DNA from: Legionella fallonii LLAP-10
Lineage (GTDB): Bacteria > Pseudomonadota > Gammaproteobacteria > Legionellales > Legionellaceae
Direction of reading: 5' to 3'
Length of the DNA: 64,000 nucleotides
Assembly: GCF_000953135.1 (NCBI RefSeq)
Contig: NZ_LN614827.1
Coordinates: forward strand, 2,323,001 to 2,387,000
Of the stretch, positions 30,501-38,704 are shown piece after piece (position 1 is the stretch's first letter; every line of letters begins with the position of its first letter). A model generated the notes under the pieces. It saw nothing but the letters and a program-made list of their open reading frames with translations, was not told the DNA's origin and made no database searches. Made by a program: the position numbers and the translations under genes.

Positions 30501-30776
30501 CCCTGATTCCCTATCCCTTAATGCGAATAGGCAGGCAGCAGCATGTTTGCAATTATATTGATAGGGACAGGTACAGCGAGCGGGTTTTCCCGGCCACATC
30601 TTTAAATCCATGTGAATATCATAAATCTGACTGGAACCTCCTTTAACCCGTCCTTTTAATAAGCCATCACTCAAGCGAATATTCAGTACTTGCCCTTTTT
30701 GAAAATAATCTTGGCCACGTAATAATATTTGAGGTTCAAAAACCTCCGGCATTTTTGAAATGGCTTCTTTTAACAT
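27504..30776 (-). CDS. SWIM-SNF2 family DEAD/DEAH helicase-like ATPase
   Basis: A 1,090-aa SNF2-type DNA translocase. Near residue 70 there is a SWIM zinc finger (CTCPYQYNCKH, pattern CxCx-CxH). The ATPase core lies in the C-terminal 470 residues with motif I DDMGLGKT (about 657), motif II DEAQ, motif III LTGTPLEN, and in the second lobe VFSQF, LKAGGTGLNL and the motif VI sequence QATDRTHRIGQ. All catalytic motifs are intact. Bacterial SWIM-SNF2 proteins (HepA/RapA relatives) act on DNA or RNA polymerase complexes; exact role unknown. A TTG start at 30797 is possible, but ATG 30776 is preferred as MLKEAI begins the conserved part. Confidence 0.93.
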   Translation of the reverse strand: MLKEAISKMPEVFEPQILLRGQDYFQKGQVLNIRLSDGLLKGRVKGGSSQIYDIHMDLKMWPGKPARCTCPYQYNCKHAAACLFALRDRESGMTSQHPDRLDRKLDTWLKNLRAQEETSVKKHETTHHLNYIVTLRLDGHEHRVTIELALAKLLKRGGYGKRVILNSLPESKRQHFTGDDNDIVAQLLFKCGVSGWFDRLTIRNSELLTRIISSGRAFFSIDAEDPIQMGEEVTGICRWVLAANGNQSLLLMHENTVLTPLLLDECWYFNDAEVVLGRLNTPYPVKQLRHLLEAPPIPLEQAKLLASKMANTCPEFPTPQIFEQRHRLEITPTPVLILDTLSESDMEVSWFYDQAEEIDALFIAQVAFDYSGLVIAQGDESTHVVRQQGDTLLEYKRDIHFEESQLQELHQLINLRPISQWEQYARDLKEKSLLVLNDIEKLADLEVLYNKVIPHLKNKGWRVEFASTLYQEVINADDVEWYSDLHESTTDFFSYQLGILVDGQPVSVVPLVATLIQRYSGNDLDALPDTQLVKLPLQDGRALQLQMGRIKPLVRLLLQFGTRHINEEQHLEINKYQLLLMQEAELAIAATKARWQGAEQFRHELKQLVQLTELPEITPPSGLKVNLRDYQHYGLKWLQFLRSSRFSGVLADDMGLGKTVQTLAHLQYEKEQGRLNNATLIIAPTSLVGNWLAEAKRFTPELNVLVYHGSERHQDNFDDFDLVISTYGLIHRDKEKFVNYPFYYLILDEAQFIKNARTKTTQVIQQLQASHRLCLTGTPLENHLGELWSLFHFLMPGLLGDTKQFRLWFRTPIEKYSDLDRRELLAKRVKPFMLRRTKNQVASELPPKTEMLRTIEIVGPQRDLYEAIRMSMEKKVRDAIAKQGLGKSHILLLDALLKLRQICCDPRLLSLPEATIAHGTSSKLDALMELLDNLVEEGRRVLVFSQFTSMLQLIEDQLVAKQYEYLKLTGQTQNRQALVERFQEGKTPIFLISLKAGGTGLNLTRADTVIHYDPWWNPAVEDQATDRTHRIGQENPVFVYKLITAGTVEEAILGMQERKRQLVDGILSADSSKTVSLSEEDLDQFFMPLG

Positions 30777-30863
30777 AAGGTAGATTGATCCAGACAAAAG
30801 GATCTATTGTAGTCAATTTTTAATCTTATTGACAGTTTTGTCGTATTTATAAGCTTGATATAA

Positions 30864-30888
30864 AAAAGGCTTCATTAAGAAGCCTTTT
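30864..30888 (-). terminator. Rho-independent terminator after the 739-aa gene
   Basis: Perfect 10-bp stem (AAAAGGCTTC / GAAGCCTTTT) with a five-base loop, flanked by A- and T-runs. It lies 18 bases beyond the stop of the minus-strand 739-aa gene and upstream of the SNF2 gene, separating the two. Confidence 0.88.
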
Positions 30889-30906
30889 ATTAAACAGTAG
30901 TAATTA

Positions 30907-33126
30907 CTATAAAGTGATTGCTGTTCTCATACTCTGCTCAGTTTCATTGTCGATGTCATCAATCTCTGATGCCGTTTCAGCCAACGCTATAGCGGAGTTA
31001 GTTATAGGTGTACCAAAGAAGGTATCATAGAAACCATGAGTCGAGAAGCCAGCAACCATTAAACCAGGTATTATAGTCAATGCAGAAATAACAGCTAATA
31101 TGCCTTTAATAACCGGATGAGTCAGTTGCCATACACCACGATGTTCAGCAAACACCGGTTCTGCAGCTTGGATACTGTCATGGCAGTGTTTTTTAAATGC
31201 TTTAAAACTGTCTGCACTAGGGTTATTAAAAAAGTGTTCGGCTGCACATGCTAATTTGTCATGCAAATCTAAAGCAACAAAGGCAACTTGTTCGTATTTG
31301 CTATTTTTATCCAGCTTATAGAATAACTCTTGTACAACCGTTCCTAGATTTTTTAGCAACGCGTCATATTTTTCCTTCTGTTTGCTTAAATCCAGCTTAC
31401 CTTTACTTACCTCAGACCTATCTTTTTGCTTCGGTTTACTTGCCTCTGACGTATCTATTGGCTCATCTTCTATGACAATAGACTCAGGATTTTCAGTATG
31501 CGAATGATGCTCAATCAGCTCGGCCTTAACCTCTTCCGAAGGTGTCTCTTCCATAGTAATTAAGGGGGTACTTGTTTGTTGTAGCTCACGCACATCAGTT
31601 AATGGAGTAAGTGATGGTATATTACCCAATAATAACGATTGCTCATTTTCTTGTAATGAACTATCGATGATCGTCACACTACCTCTTGCCTCAGTACCAT
31701 TTGCTAACTCAACACTATTCGATGCATCCTTTAGGCGAGCAAATGTACCAATTGCGCCTTTATTTTGTTTTATCGCACCAACTACATCTTCCTTAGTTAA
31801 AATGATAGTCGCTGTTTTTTGCATTAATTGATGAATTTGAGATATTGTAAGACCTTGTGTTGGTCTTGCTCTTAAGTCCACAAGAGCTTGATTTCGTCCT
31901 TGCACCAAATCTGAAGCTGGAATACCAAAAACAGCAGAAAGACGCTCTAAATTATCTGTGGCTGATTTAATAACTAAGTTCACAAGCTCAGATAGTTCTT
32001 TTATTGGTCTTACAGTATTAGAGCCTTGAGCTAATGCCCCATCCATATTTCCTGCGCTTAAAGCAAGTTGACTTTCTTGTGATAGAACAGCATTAACACC
32101 CTGCATTAACGCGCTCACAGCAGTATCTTTACCCATCACAGCAGATAGAGCGGCCGCTTCAGCATAAGAAGTAAACGATATAGAGACATTCTTAGTCGCG
32201 CCTTGTTGTAACAGGATAGAGTAAATACGACTTATAATTTTAGGGTTATTGAGCAGATCATCAAAGTTGACATGCATAATTTTGGCATAACCATTAACCT
32301 CTGTTACAAAAGAGATATACTGCTTTTTGCCTGTTTGTAAATCGTTAAGAGTCTGAACTAATGTTCCCAGGAATTCACGAGCTAAAACGACGTCCTGAGA
32401 CTTAATATTTTGATCAACATTCAGTCCTTGTAGCATTATTTGTAGTGCAGCAATTTCATTCTGAGGTAGCAAGGCACCTTCATTCGCACCAGAAATCAGT
32501 AATTTTACCCCGTCCTCAATTGTTGGCGTACCTAACAACTGTAATAATTGGGTATTACTTTGCATCAGAGCGACGAACTCTTTATTTTGCGCCAAATTTC
32601 TAACAGCATTTTGCGTCGCTGAAGGTACTGTTGATAAAAATACATCAACAAGCGAACGGCCGCTAGCAATTAGGTCATCAACTGACTGTTCATTCTTTGT
32701 GACAAATCCTTGAATTTGCTCTTCCACATTCTCAAGTAACTTATCCTCATTCTCCACGGATTCTTCTATAGCAGCTGTCGTACCAATGGACCAAACACGA
32801 CCTAAAAGATTCTTGGCCAAACCAAAAGCACTACTTGTTACACCGCCCACTACTGTTCTCGCTACAGAAAAAGCGCCACCAGCAATTTTCTTACCTACGT
32901 TTACAGCAGCCCCACCTACCGTATAAACACCTTTTGCAACAAAGTTACCCGCAGTATAAGCGCCTTTTGCTGCGGTGCTACCTAGAGCATAAGCACGACT
33001 TTTTATAGAGCTACTTGGCTTATCCACAGTAGGAGTATCTTTACTTATAGGGCTAACGTCTACAAGCTGTTCTCCAACAGTAGACGGAGTATTAACTTGA
33101 TTTTTATTCCTTCGTCTTTTGGGCAT
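30907..33126 (-). CDS. Orphan 739-aa protein, PmrA-box effector candidate
   Basis: No recognised enzyme domain. The N-terminal 40 residues are polar and basic (PKRRRNKNQ). Residues 45-120 form an Ala/Gly-rich amphipathic tract with repeated AKG-x-YT-x-G units, likely membrane-associating. The middle is helical and Gln/Leu-rich. Residues 530-600 are acidic and disordered. A helical C-terminal domain ends with a hydrophobic pair near residues 680-705 (VIKGILAVISALTIIPGLMVAG begins it). No signal peptide, which fits a Dot/Icm substrate better than a Sec-exported protein. A tandem PmrA-type box 78 bases upstream of the start with a correctly placed -10 supports effector status. Confidence 0.75.
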   Translation of the reverse strand: MPKRRRNKNQVNTPSTVGEQLVDVSPISKDTPTVDKPSSSIKSRAYALGSTAAKGAYTAGNFVAKGVYTVGGAAVNVGKKIAGGAFSVARTVVGGVTSSAFGLAKNLLGRVWSIGTTAAIEESVENEDKLLENVEEQIQGFVTKNEQSVDDLIASGRSLVDVFLSTVPSATQNAVRNLAQNKEFVALMQSNTQLLQLLGTPTIEDGVKLLISGANEGALLPQNEIAALQIMLQGLNVDQNIKSQDVVLAREFLGTLVQTLNDLQTGKKQYISFVTEVNGYAKIMHVNFDDLLNNPKIISRIYSILLQQGATKNVSISFTSYAEAAALSAVMGKDTAVSALMQGVNAVLSQESQLALSAGNMDGALAQGSNTVRPIKELSELVNLVIKSATDNLERLSAVFGIPASDLVQGRNQALVDLRARPTQGLTISQIHQLMQKTATIILTKEDVVGAIKQNKGAIGTFARLKDASNSVELANGTEARGSVTIIDSSLQENEQSLLLGNIPSLTPLTDVRELQQTSTPLITMEETPSEEVKAELIEHHSHTENPESIVIEDEPIDTSEASKPKQKDRSEVSKGKLDLSKQKEKYDALLKNLGTVVQELFYKLDKNSKYEQVAFVALDLHDKLACAAEHFFNNPSADSFKAFKKHCHDSIQAAEPVFAEHRGVWQLTHPVIKGILAVISALTIIPGLMVAGFSTHGFYDTFFGTPITNSAIALAETASEIDDIDNETEQSMRTAITL

Positions 33127-33190
33127 TTCTAAGTTCCTCTACAATTAAAATTAACACAGTATGAACTATATTTTTTCAAAAACTGCGTCA

Positions 33191-33223
33191 ACTATACCTC
33201 AAGTTAATTAAGGTATTATTAAG
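33191..33223 (-). promoter_or_regulatory. PmrA box and -10 of the 739-aa effector candidate
   Basis: Minus-strand CTTAATAAT-AC-CTTAATTAA (33223-33204) is a near-consensus tandem PmrA site. Seven bases later is TATAGT (33196-33191). The start codon is about 65 bases further on. Confidence 0.7.
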
Positions 33224-33393
33224 AACGAGATAAGGATTTTATTTTTATTTTCACGACAGGTTTTAATCGATTCAGTACCTGCCAGCAAATAGACATCACT
33301 CAAATAACTAGACAAACCAAATAAAGATCAAAATTAGAACCGTATGTTTAAAAATAATATAGTATACTATCGATAAACAACGAGCAAAAGTAT

Positions 33394-33540
33394 TAGACCA
33401 CTTGCATAACCTGCGGATTTTGCTTGAGGGCAAGTCGCAAGTGTTTCGAGGAGCGGAGTTTACAATACGAGTAAATGAACTCCGGAGAAACACTTATAAC
33501 GCTGCAATCAGGAAAAAGACGCAGTTATGCAAGAGGTCTA
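33394..33540. mobile_element. MITE-like palindromic element, 147 bp
   Basis: Terminal inverted repeats TAGACCACTTGCATAACCTG (left, from 33394) and its near match ending at 33540. Inside is a second inverted repeat (AAGTGTTTC...GGAGTT against AACTCC...GAAACACTT), so most of the element folds on itself. It encodes no transposase. The TA at both outer ends fits TA-target insertion of an IS630/Tc1-type element, but this is inference. It sits 23 bases before the start of the 1035-aa gene and may carry or block its promoter. Confidence 0.65.
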
Positions 33541-33563
33541 TTCATCAATATTGGAACTAGTTT

Positions 33564-36500
33564 ATGAGTGGTGCACTTAGCGCGAAAAAGCTCTTATCGC
33601 AATATAATGAGGAACAATATAGGGCATTTCTTCTTAATGATGAGGAACAACTGTGTTTAACGGTAACCTCCTCTGTTCCTGGCATAGGCGCATCACAACG
33701 AAAAGATAATTACAAAAAAACGATTTCCCATCCTGATAGTAGCCAGCATGTTAAATTCATCACTAAAAATGATGAAGCTCATTCTTTTGTATGGCAAACC
33801 AAGCCACAGCAATTAAAGAATGCTGTTCGATGGGGCATTATTAAAACACACTCTATCACCAGTAAAGTTATTGCAGCCTTGGGGCAATATCGAGTACTTG
33901 CTCATGAGCGAGTTGCAAAGGGGATGATCAGTAACTCTCAAGTCGTAAAATTAAAACTACTTGATTTATACCAAGATCGCTTTGAAGCATTACAAGGCAT
34001 CGAATCATTAGTCAACAAAAACAATACTGCTACTGAATGTGAAACAAAACTCCTAGCCTATATAAAAAAATTAGAACAAATTAAAAGCAATTTATCCGTG
34101 TATTTTGTTGGCGTGATGAATCAATCCGGATTAGACCAGACAACCATAGAACAAATTAAAAGTGATCTGGATGCCGATATAAATAGAACTAGCCTCTATA
34201 TCAACGCCCTAAGAAATACGGCCAATATAACCTCTTATACCGCGGCTCGAGGACAAAATTCTATGATGACGTTTGTCAAAGAGCAAATGATCCATGGACT
34301 TTATGAATTACAAGGAGTTAATCAAGATCTAACCTACAGTAATCGACGCGAATTTGCTTTAACACGCGGAGAATTAAACGATTTTATCGAGGATGCCCGC
34401 AAAGAAATTGATGATCACCAACCGGATATTCGTAATGCGATCACAGCAAAACATCATGGGTTCTTTTCTGAAGATAATGACTCTAGACCTGTTTGTAAAC
34501 TCGCAGGGGAGGATAAAGAGGCTGCGCTCAAAACCGGAGTATACACTAAGGATTTGAGCGCCAGATCAACGAAGCAATTCGCCCGCTCAGTAGAGTTTCC
34601 GGACAGCCCTACTCTTATTTCCTATGATTTTTCTGAGGATGAGTTAACGCCTCAAAGAGAACGAGAAATATTACTCGCCATAAGTTTCATTGAAGGATGG
34701 GACAAATTCGATAGCCAATCGCTTACGGTAAGTAATCACTACGGAACCGAGTCACTAGATATCTACAATGCTACGAAATGGAAAAATCATCGCAATTTTA
34801 CTGCTTTTGCCAAAAGCATTGGTTTTTACATTGTGAATTTTTTTAAAAGTATTGTTCTCCCAACCAAACCATGGGAAGAAGAATCTTGGTCTAATGATAA
34901 TTTTCATTTAATCGCTAAAGCGCTTCGCGAACATAGCTCGTCTAATGAACCCATGTGGCAAAAACCGATTAAACTATTCAAACAAATAGGTTATGTATTT
35001 GCTGATATTTACAACGGAGTACGTGATTTTGGCACTGACTTAGTTATTAAACTACCGGACACTTTAGTGAATGATTGGAATTCATGCAACGAACCGCCTC
35101 CCCTATCAAAAGTATTAGAGAAATCAACAACAGAACTTGAAGAAATTAAAGGTATAGAAGAAGAGCGCCTAAGAAAAATATTAGAGCGTTGCATGATTAC
35201 CCCTTCTGAACACCATAAGCCTCAAAGTAAATTTGCCGCAGTGGAATATGCTCTGACTGCAGGGGAACAAAATGATATTTTAACCGCAATGGCCCGTGGA
35301 CTTAATGATTTTGCTGCAGTTTTTAGCCATAATCTTTACGCTAAAGATCCTATAGGCGGTCTGGTTTTTACTGCAGCTTTTGCCGTTGGTGCTGGAGCCA
35401 TTTACTTGCCAACAGCAACAGCATCAGTTTTTGGCACCGCTTATGTTAATTGCTTTAGCAATTTCGCTTACTCCCTAGGCTCTTCTAAATTAACCGCGCT
35501 TGTTTCCGGAGGTTCAACTCAAGCCCAACTTCTTGCGACGGGATGGGATAGTTTAATGCATGGCCCAAGTGGTTTAGCAACTAATGCATTATATAAGGTA
35601 GGTGAAGATCCGCTCACTGTCGGAGCCTATATCGCAACCGCTACAGGAATAGGTTATGTTCTGGCTAATGGTATTGCAGGTTACCCTATTCCTATAATAA
35701 GTGACTTTCTAAAAGAAGATTTAGGCCCTTCCCCTGAAACTAGTTATCCATTTATCGGAGCCAAGGTTGCTCTATTACTTTATGAAAGCTTGTTACATCA
35801 CAAAGACCGACAGTTTCCTCCACCAGAGATAACACCTGAATTAATAGCTATGGCTCGCTCATTACAATCCACTAATCCCGAGCATCAAAAAATAATCAAT
35901 CGATTTCTTTTAGCTTCTTGGATAGCGGCTAATGCAGGGGCTATTCCTAAACTAAACCAGCATTTATTGTTTAATCTGTCGCGCCAGATTGATATCCTTT
36001 TTGATAAACAACAAAGTAAATCACTTAATAAAATACTTTATCCAGAAGCAAGTCATTCCATTGCTTATCAACTATTTGCTATTCCCCTAGCTTACATTCC
36101 AACAGTTTCGCGTTTTATTATCTCATTTGTACTTAGCGCTTTTGCTTTAGGGAGTGGTAAAGCCCTGCCTTTCGAGCCTATCAAGAGAGCATCATTAGAT
36201 TTATATGACAAAATAAGCAAGGATTTAAGTAGATTACTCGTGTTTGCAACCCATATGCTCTATCTGGTCTATACCGCGTTGAGTACATTGGTAAAACCAC
36301 TTGTTTATACATTCAATATGTTATTCGGCCGTATCGCTGCTTTTTTTGATATAAAACCAGGACATGGCTTTCACAAAGTATTTGCGGCAAGCCATACCTT
36401 TTTTAGAAACATAGGTGAATTTTTATATCCAACACAAATAATCAAAGATGCCACTGTAGCCCACCCAACGAACACTATTATGCAAACCGAAGAGTCTTAT

Positions 36501-36671
36501 AAAAAATTATTAACACAAATAGGTGAAGTTAAAGCTATTTCAACAGAAAAACCGCTTTCGGCAAATCCTGGGCATTTTTCACTAACATTTAGTGTTGGCA
36601 ACAAAAACAAGTCTAGAAAGACTATTGAGCAAAATGATCAAAATGCTCAAGATACTTCTTTAGTGTTGTAA
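33564..36671 (+). CDS. Orphan 1035-aa membrane-associated protein, effector candidate
   Basis: No known domain. The N-terminal 450 residues are soluble and helical. Several hydrophobic segments follow: around 595-625 (GGLVFTAAFAVGAGAIYL), 680-715, 845-880 and 900-930. The C-terminal 100 residues are polar. There is no signal peptide. Size, late hydrophobic segments and lack of relatives suggest a Legionella effector, but no PmrA box was seen. Residues 329-345 (around SARSTKQFARSVEF) are encoded by a copy of the repeat found at 12571-12619. The gene is enclosed by a MITE-like element upstream and an 18-bp palindrome just after its stop codon. Confidence 0.75.
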   Translation: MSGALSAKKLLSQYNEEQYRAFLLNDEEQLCLTVTSSVPGIGASQRKDNYKKTISHPDSSQHVKFITKNDEAHSFVWQTKPQQLKNAVRWGIIKTHSITSKVIAALGQYRVLAHERVAKGMISNSQVVKLKLLDLYQDRFEALQGIESLVNKNNTATECETKLLAYIKKLEQIKSNLSVYFVGVMNQSGLDQTTIEQIKSDLDADINRTSLYINALRNTANITSYTAARGQNSMMTFVKEQMIHGLYELQGVNQDLTYSNRREFALTRGELNDFIEDARKEIDDHQPDIRNAITAKHHGFFSEDNDSRPVCKLAGEDKEAALKTGVYTKDLSARSTKQFARSVEFPDSPTLISYDFSEDELTPQREREILLAISFIEGWDKFDSQSLTVSNHYGTESLDIYNATKWKNHRNFTAFAKSIGFYIVNFFKSIVLPTKPWEEESWSNDNFHLIAKALREHSSSNEPMWQKPIKLFKQIGYVFADIYNGVRDFGTDLVIKLPDTLVNDWNSCNEPPPLSKVLEKSTTELEEIKGIEEERLRKILERCMITPSEHHKPQSKFAAVEYALTAGEQNDILTAMARGLNDFAAVFSHNLYAKDPIGGLVFTAAFAVGAGAIYLPTATASVFGTAYVNCFSNFAYSLGSSKLTALVSGGSTQAQLLATGWDSLMHGPSGLATNALYKVGEDPLTVGAYIATATGIGYVLANGIAGYPIPIISDFLKEDLGPSPETSYPFIGAKVALLLYESLLHHKDRQFPPPEITPELIAMARSLQSTNPEHQKIINRFLLASWIAANAGAIPKLNQHLLFNLSRQIDILFDKQQSKSLNKILYPEASHSIAYQLFAIPLAYIPTVSRFIISFVLSAFALGSGKALPFEPIKRASLDLYDKISKDLSRLLVFATHMLYLVYTALSTLVKPLVYTFNMLFGRIAAFFDIKPGHGFHKVFAASHTFFRNIGEFLYPTQIIKDATVAHPTNTIMQTEESYKKLLTQIGEVKAISTEKPLSANPGHFSLTFSVGNKNKSRKTIEQNDQNAQDTSLVL
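34550..34598 (+). repeat. In-frame copy of a dispersed repeat within the 1035-aa gene
   Basis: These 49 bases match 12571-12619 at 38 positions without a gap. Conceptual translation in the same phase gives 10 of 16 identical residues, with shared STKQF and VEF. Confidence 0.6.
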
Positions 36672-36680
36672 TGCTATTGC

Positions 36681-36732
36681 ATACATTAGACCTTTTCCTC
36701 ACCACGGAACGTTTGGAAAAGGTCTAATGTAT
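36681..36732. terminator. 18-bp perfect inverted repeat behind the 1035-aa gene
   Basis: Arms ATACATTAGACCTTTTCC at 36681-36698 and 36715-36732, loop 16 bases, nine bases after the stop codon. It can serve as a terminator hairpin, although a T-tract is lacking. The ATTAGACC segment echoes the end of the MITE-like element at 33394, so it may be a related palindrome. Confidence 0.6.
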
Positions 36733-36788
36733 CTTTGTTGGTGATTCAGCTACAATGTACGCAATACACTTATTTAATAAACAAATCT

Positions 36789-38390
36789 ATGCACTCAACG
36801 CTCAACATCCTTATGGCTCAGATTAATCCTACAGTAGGGGCTATTGAATCGAACTGTAAAAAAATTATTGCTATTATTAATGATCATCAAGTGCAACACG
36901 ATGTTATTATCTTCCCTGAACTAGCCCTTACAGGCTACCCTCCAGAGGATTTGTTGTTTCGTAAAGAATTTCATCAGGCTGTTACTAAAAACTTGAAAAT
37001 CATTCAAGAAGCTACGAAAGAATGCCATGTGATTATTGGCCATCCTATGCAAATTGATGAATATTGCTATAACGCGGCAAGTATTTTCTATAAGGGACAA
37101 AAAACTCACGAATACCATAAACAGAATTTACCTAATTATGAAGTATTCGATGAATCACGATATTTTACACCTGGAAAAAAAGACCCCTGCATTTTGGAAA
37201 TTCTGGGCTATAAAATAGGCGTCATTATCTGTGAAGATTTATGGCATCCAGGACCTGCTGAAGATCTGCTTCATCAAGGCATTTCAGTCCTCATTGTCAT
37301 CAATGCATCGCCTTTTGATTTTAGTAAATACGACAGAAGAAGAACATTATTACGCTCCTATGCGGAACAAGGTATCTCTATTATTTATGTCAATCAAATT
37401 GGTGGACAAGATGAATTATTGTTTGATGGTCAATCCATTGCCATAGACAAAAAAGGAAACGTCTGTTCCCGTGCTCCTGCCTTTGAAGAAGATTTACGTA
37501 GCGTGCAAATAAATCATAATGAAGTCACAGGTTCTATTACTCCTTTATTGAGTAACGAGGCATTAATTTATAAAGCCTTAGTTTGCGGCACTAGAGACTA
37601 TGTCCGCAAAAACAACTTTCCAGGCGCCTTAGTCGGGCTTTCAGGAGGCATTGATTCAGCCTTAACCTTAACTGTAGCGGTCGATGCACTAGGAGCTGAT
37701 CAAGTTCATGCAGTTATGATGCCCTCACAATATACTGTCTCAATGAGTAATGAGGATGCGTTACAACAAATTGAAAAACTGAACGTCTCTCATTCTATAT
37801 TACCTATAGAACCAACCTATAACACGCTAATGTCTACTCTGGAGCCTGTTTTTAAAGGATTGCCTTTAGATACCACGGAAGAGAATGTTCAAGCCAGAAT
37901 TCGTGGGATTTTATTAATGGCGTTGTCTAATAAGACAGGAAAAATAGTATTAACTACCAGCAATAAAAGTGAGACCGCTGTTGGTTATGCTACTTTATAT
38001 GGTGATATGGCCGGTGGTTTTGCAGTATTAAAGGATGTGTTAAAAACTCAAGTATATAACTTGGCAAACTATCGCAACTCTATTACCGAAGTAATCCCTC
38101 AACGCGTGATAGATAGAGCTCCCTCAGCAGAACTTAAAGACAACCAAACAGATCAAGACAGCTTGCCGGAATATGCTGTACTAGACGCAATAATAACTGC
38201 TTATATGGAAGAGGATTTAAGCCCTGATGAAATTATAGAGCAAGGCTTTAATCCTGAAATAGTACAGCGCGTTGTTACGTTGATTAAACGTAATGAATAC
38301 AAACGCCGCCAAGCAGCTCCAGGTATCAAAATTAGCCCTATAGCCTTTGGCAAAGACTGGCGTTATCCTATAACTAATGGTTTTAAGTAG
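36789..38390 (+). CDS. nadE: Glutamine-dependent NAD+ synthetase
   Basis: A 533-aa two-domain enzyme making NAD from deamido-NAD, ATP and glutamine. The N-terminal nitrilase-type amidase has its Glu-Lys-Cys triad in FPELALTGYPP (E44), the HKQNLPNYEVFDE Lys and IICEDLWHP Cys, producing ammonia. The C-terminal synthetase has the pyrophosphatase loop GLSGGIDSALT (near residue 284) and TTSNKSETAVGYATLYGD. The frame opens at TTG 36735, but this lies against the hairpin arm, and ATG 36789 (MHSTLNILMAQINPT) gives the family-standard start. No ribosome site is evident. Monocistronic. Confidence 0.96.
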   Translation: MHSTLNILMAQINPTVGAIESNCKKIIAIINDHQVQHDVIIFPELALTGYPPEDLLFRKEFHQAVTKNLKIIQEATKECHVIIGHPMQIDEYCYNAASIFYKGQKTHEYHKQNLPNYEVFDESRYFTPGKKDPCILEILGYKIGVIICEDLWHPGPAEDLLHQGISVLIVINASPFDFSKYDRRRTLLRSYAEQGISIIYVNQIGGQDELLFDGQSIAIDKKGNVCSRAPAFEEDLRSVQINHNEVTGSITPLLSNEALIYKALVCGTRDYVRKNNFPGALVGLSGGIDSALTLTVAVDALGADQVHAVMMPSQYTVSMSNEDALQQIEKLNVSHSILPIEPTYNTLMSTLEPVFKGLPLDTTEENVQARIRGILLMALSNKTGKIVLTTSNKSETAVGYATLYGDMAGGFAVLKDVLKTQVYNLANYRNSITEVIPQRVIDRAPSAELKDNQTDQDSLPEYAVLDAIITAYMEEDLSPDEIIEQGFNPEIVQRVVTLIKRNEYKRRQAAPGIKISPIAFGKDWRYPITNGFK

Positions 38391-38412
38391 TCTCATGACG
38401 GCTCTAAGTTAA

Positions 38413-38590
38413 GTCGGCAATTTATTGCCCAATGGCGCTACCTTAAGTTTTTGTAGCCTGGATGAGCGCAGCGTAATCCGGGATTTCAGTGCACTGAGCT
38501 AGGGTATTCCCGTATTATGCTGCACTAACACGGGCTACGATTTTTTCTTCCTTTTATTAAGGTAGCACTATTGGCAATTTATTGCCCGAC
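38413..38590. repeat. Nested palindromic repeat between nadE and the 502-aa gene
   Basis: Outer imperfect inverted repeat arms 38413-38446 and 38557-38590 (34 bases each: GTCGG-CAATTTATTGCC, then GCTACCTTAA). Inside are GTAGCC/GGGCTAC arms enclosing a GCGTAATCCGGG segment that recurs at 56541-56550. It has the layout of an intergenic mosaic of REP-like units and contains no gene. Confidence 0.7.
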
Positions 38591-38594
38591 CTTA

Positions 38595-38649
38595 TGTCAT
38601 CCAGAGGGTAACGAAGGAGCCCTTTCATCGTAGGCTCCTCTGGATGACA
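38595..38649. repeat. Hairpin with 13-bp perfect stem
   Basis: TGTCATCCAGAGG at 38595-38607 pairs with 38637-38649, and an inner GGAGCC/GGCTCC stem extends the fold. It adjoins the nested repeat and lies 56 bases after the stop of the 502-aa minus-strand gene. Confidence 0.65.
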
Positions 38650-38704
38650 CAAGCAACTGTATCAAGGTTACCATTCATCTGCTTAAGACAATACCGTTGA
38701 GCGC

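Noticed and set aside
33308..33493. A 61-codon minus-strand frame
   Set aside because: It is contained largely in the MITE-like palindrome and has no ribosome site.
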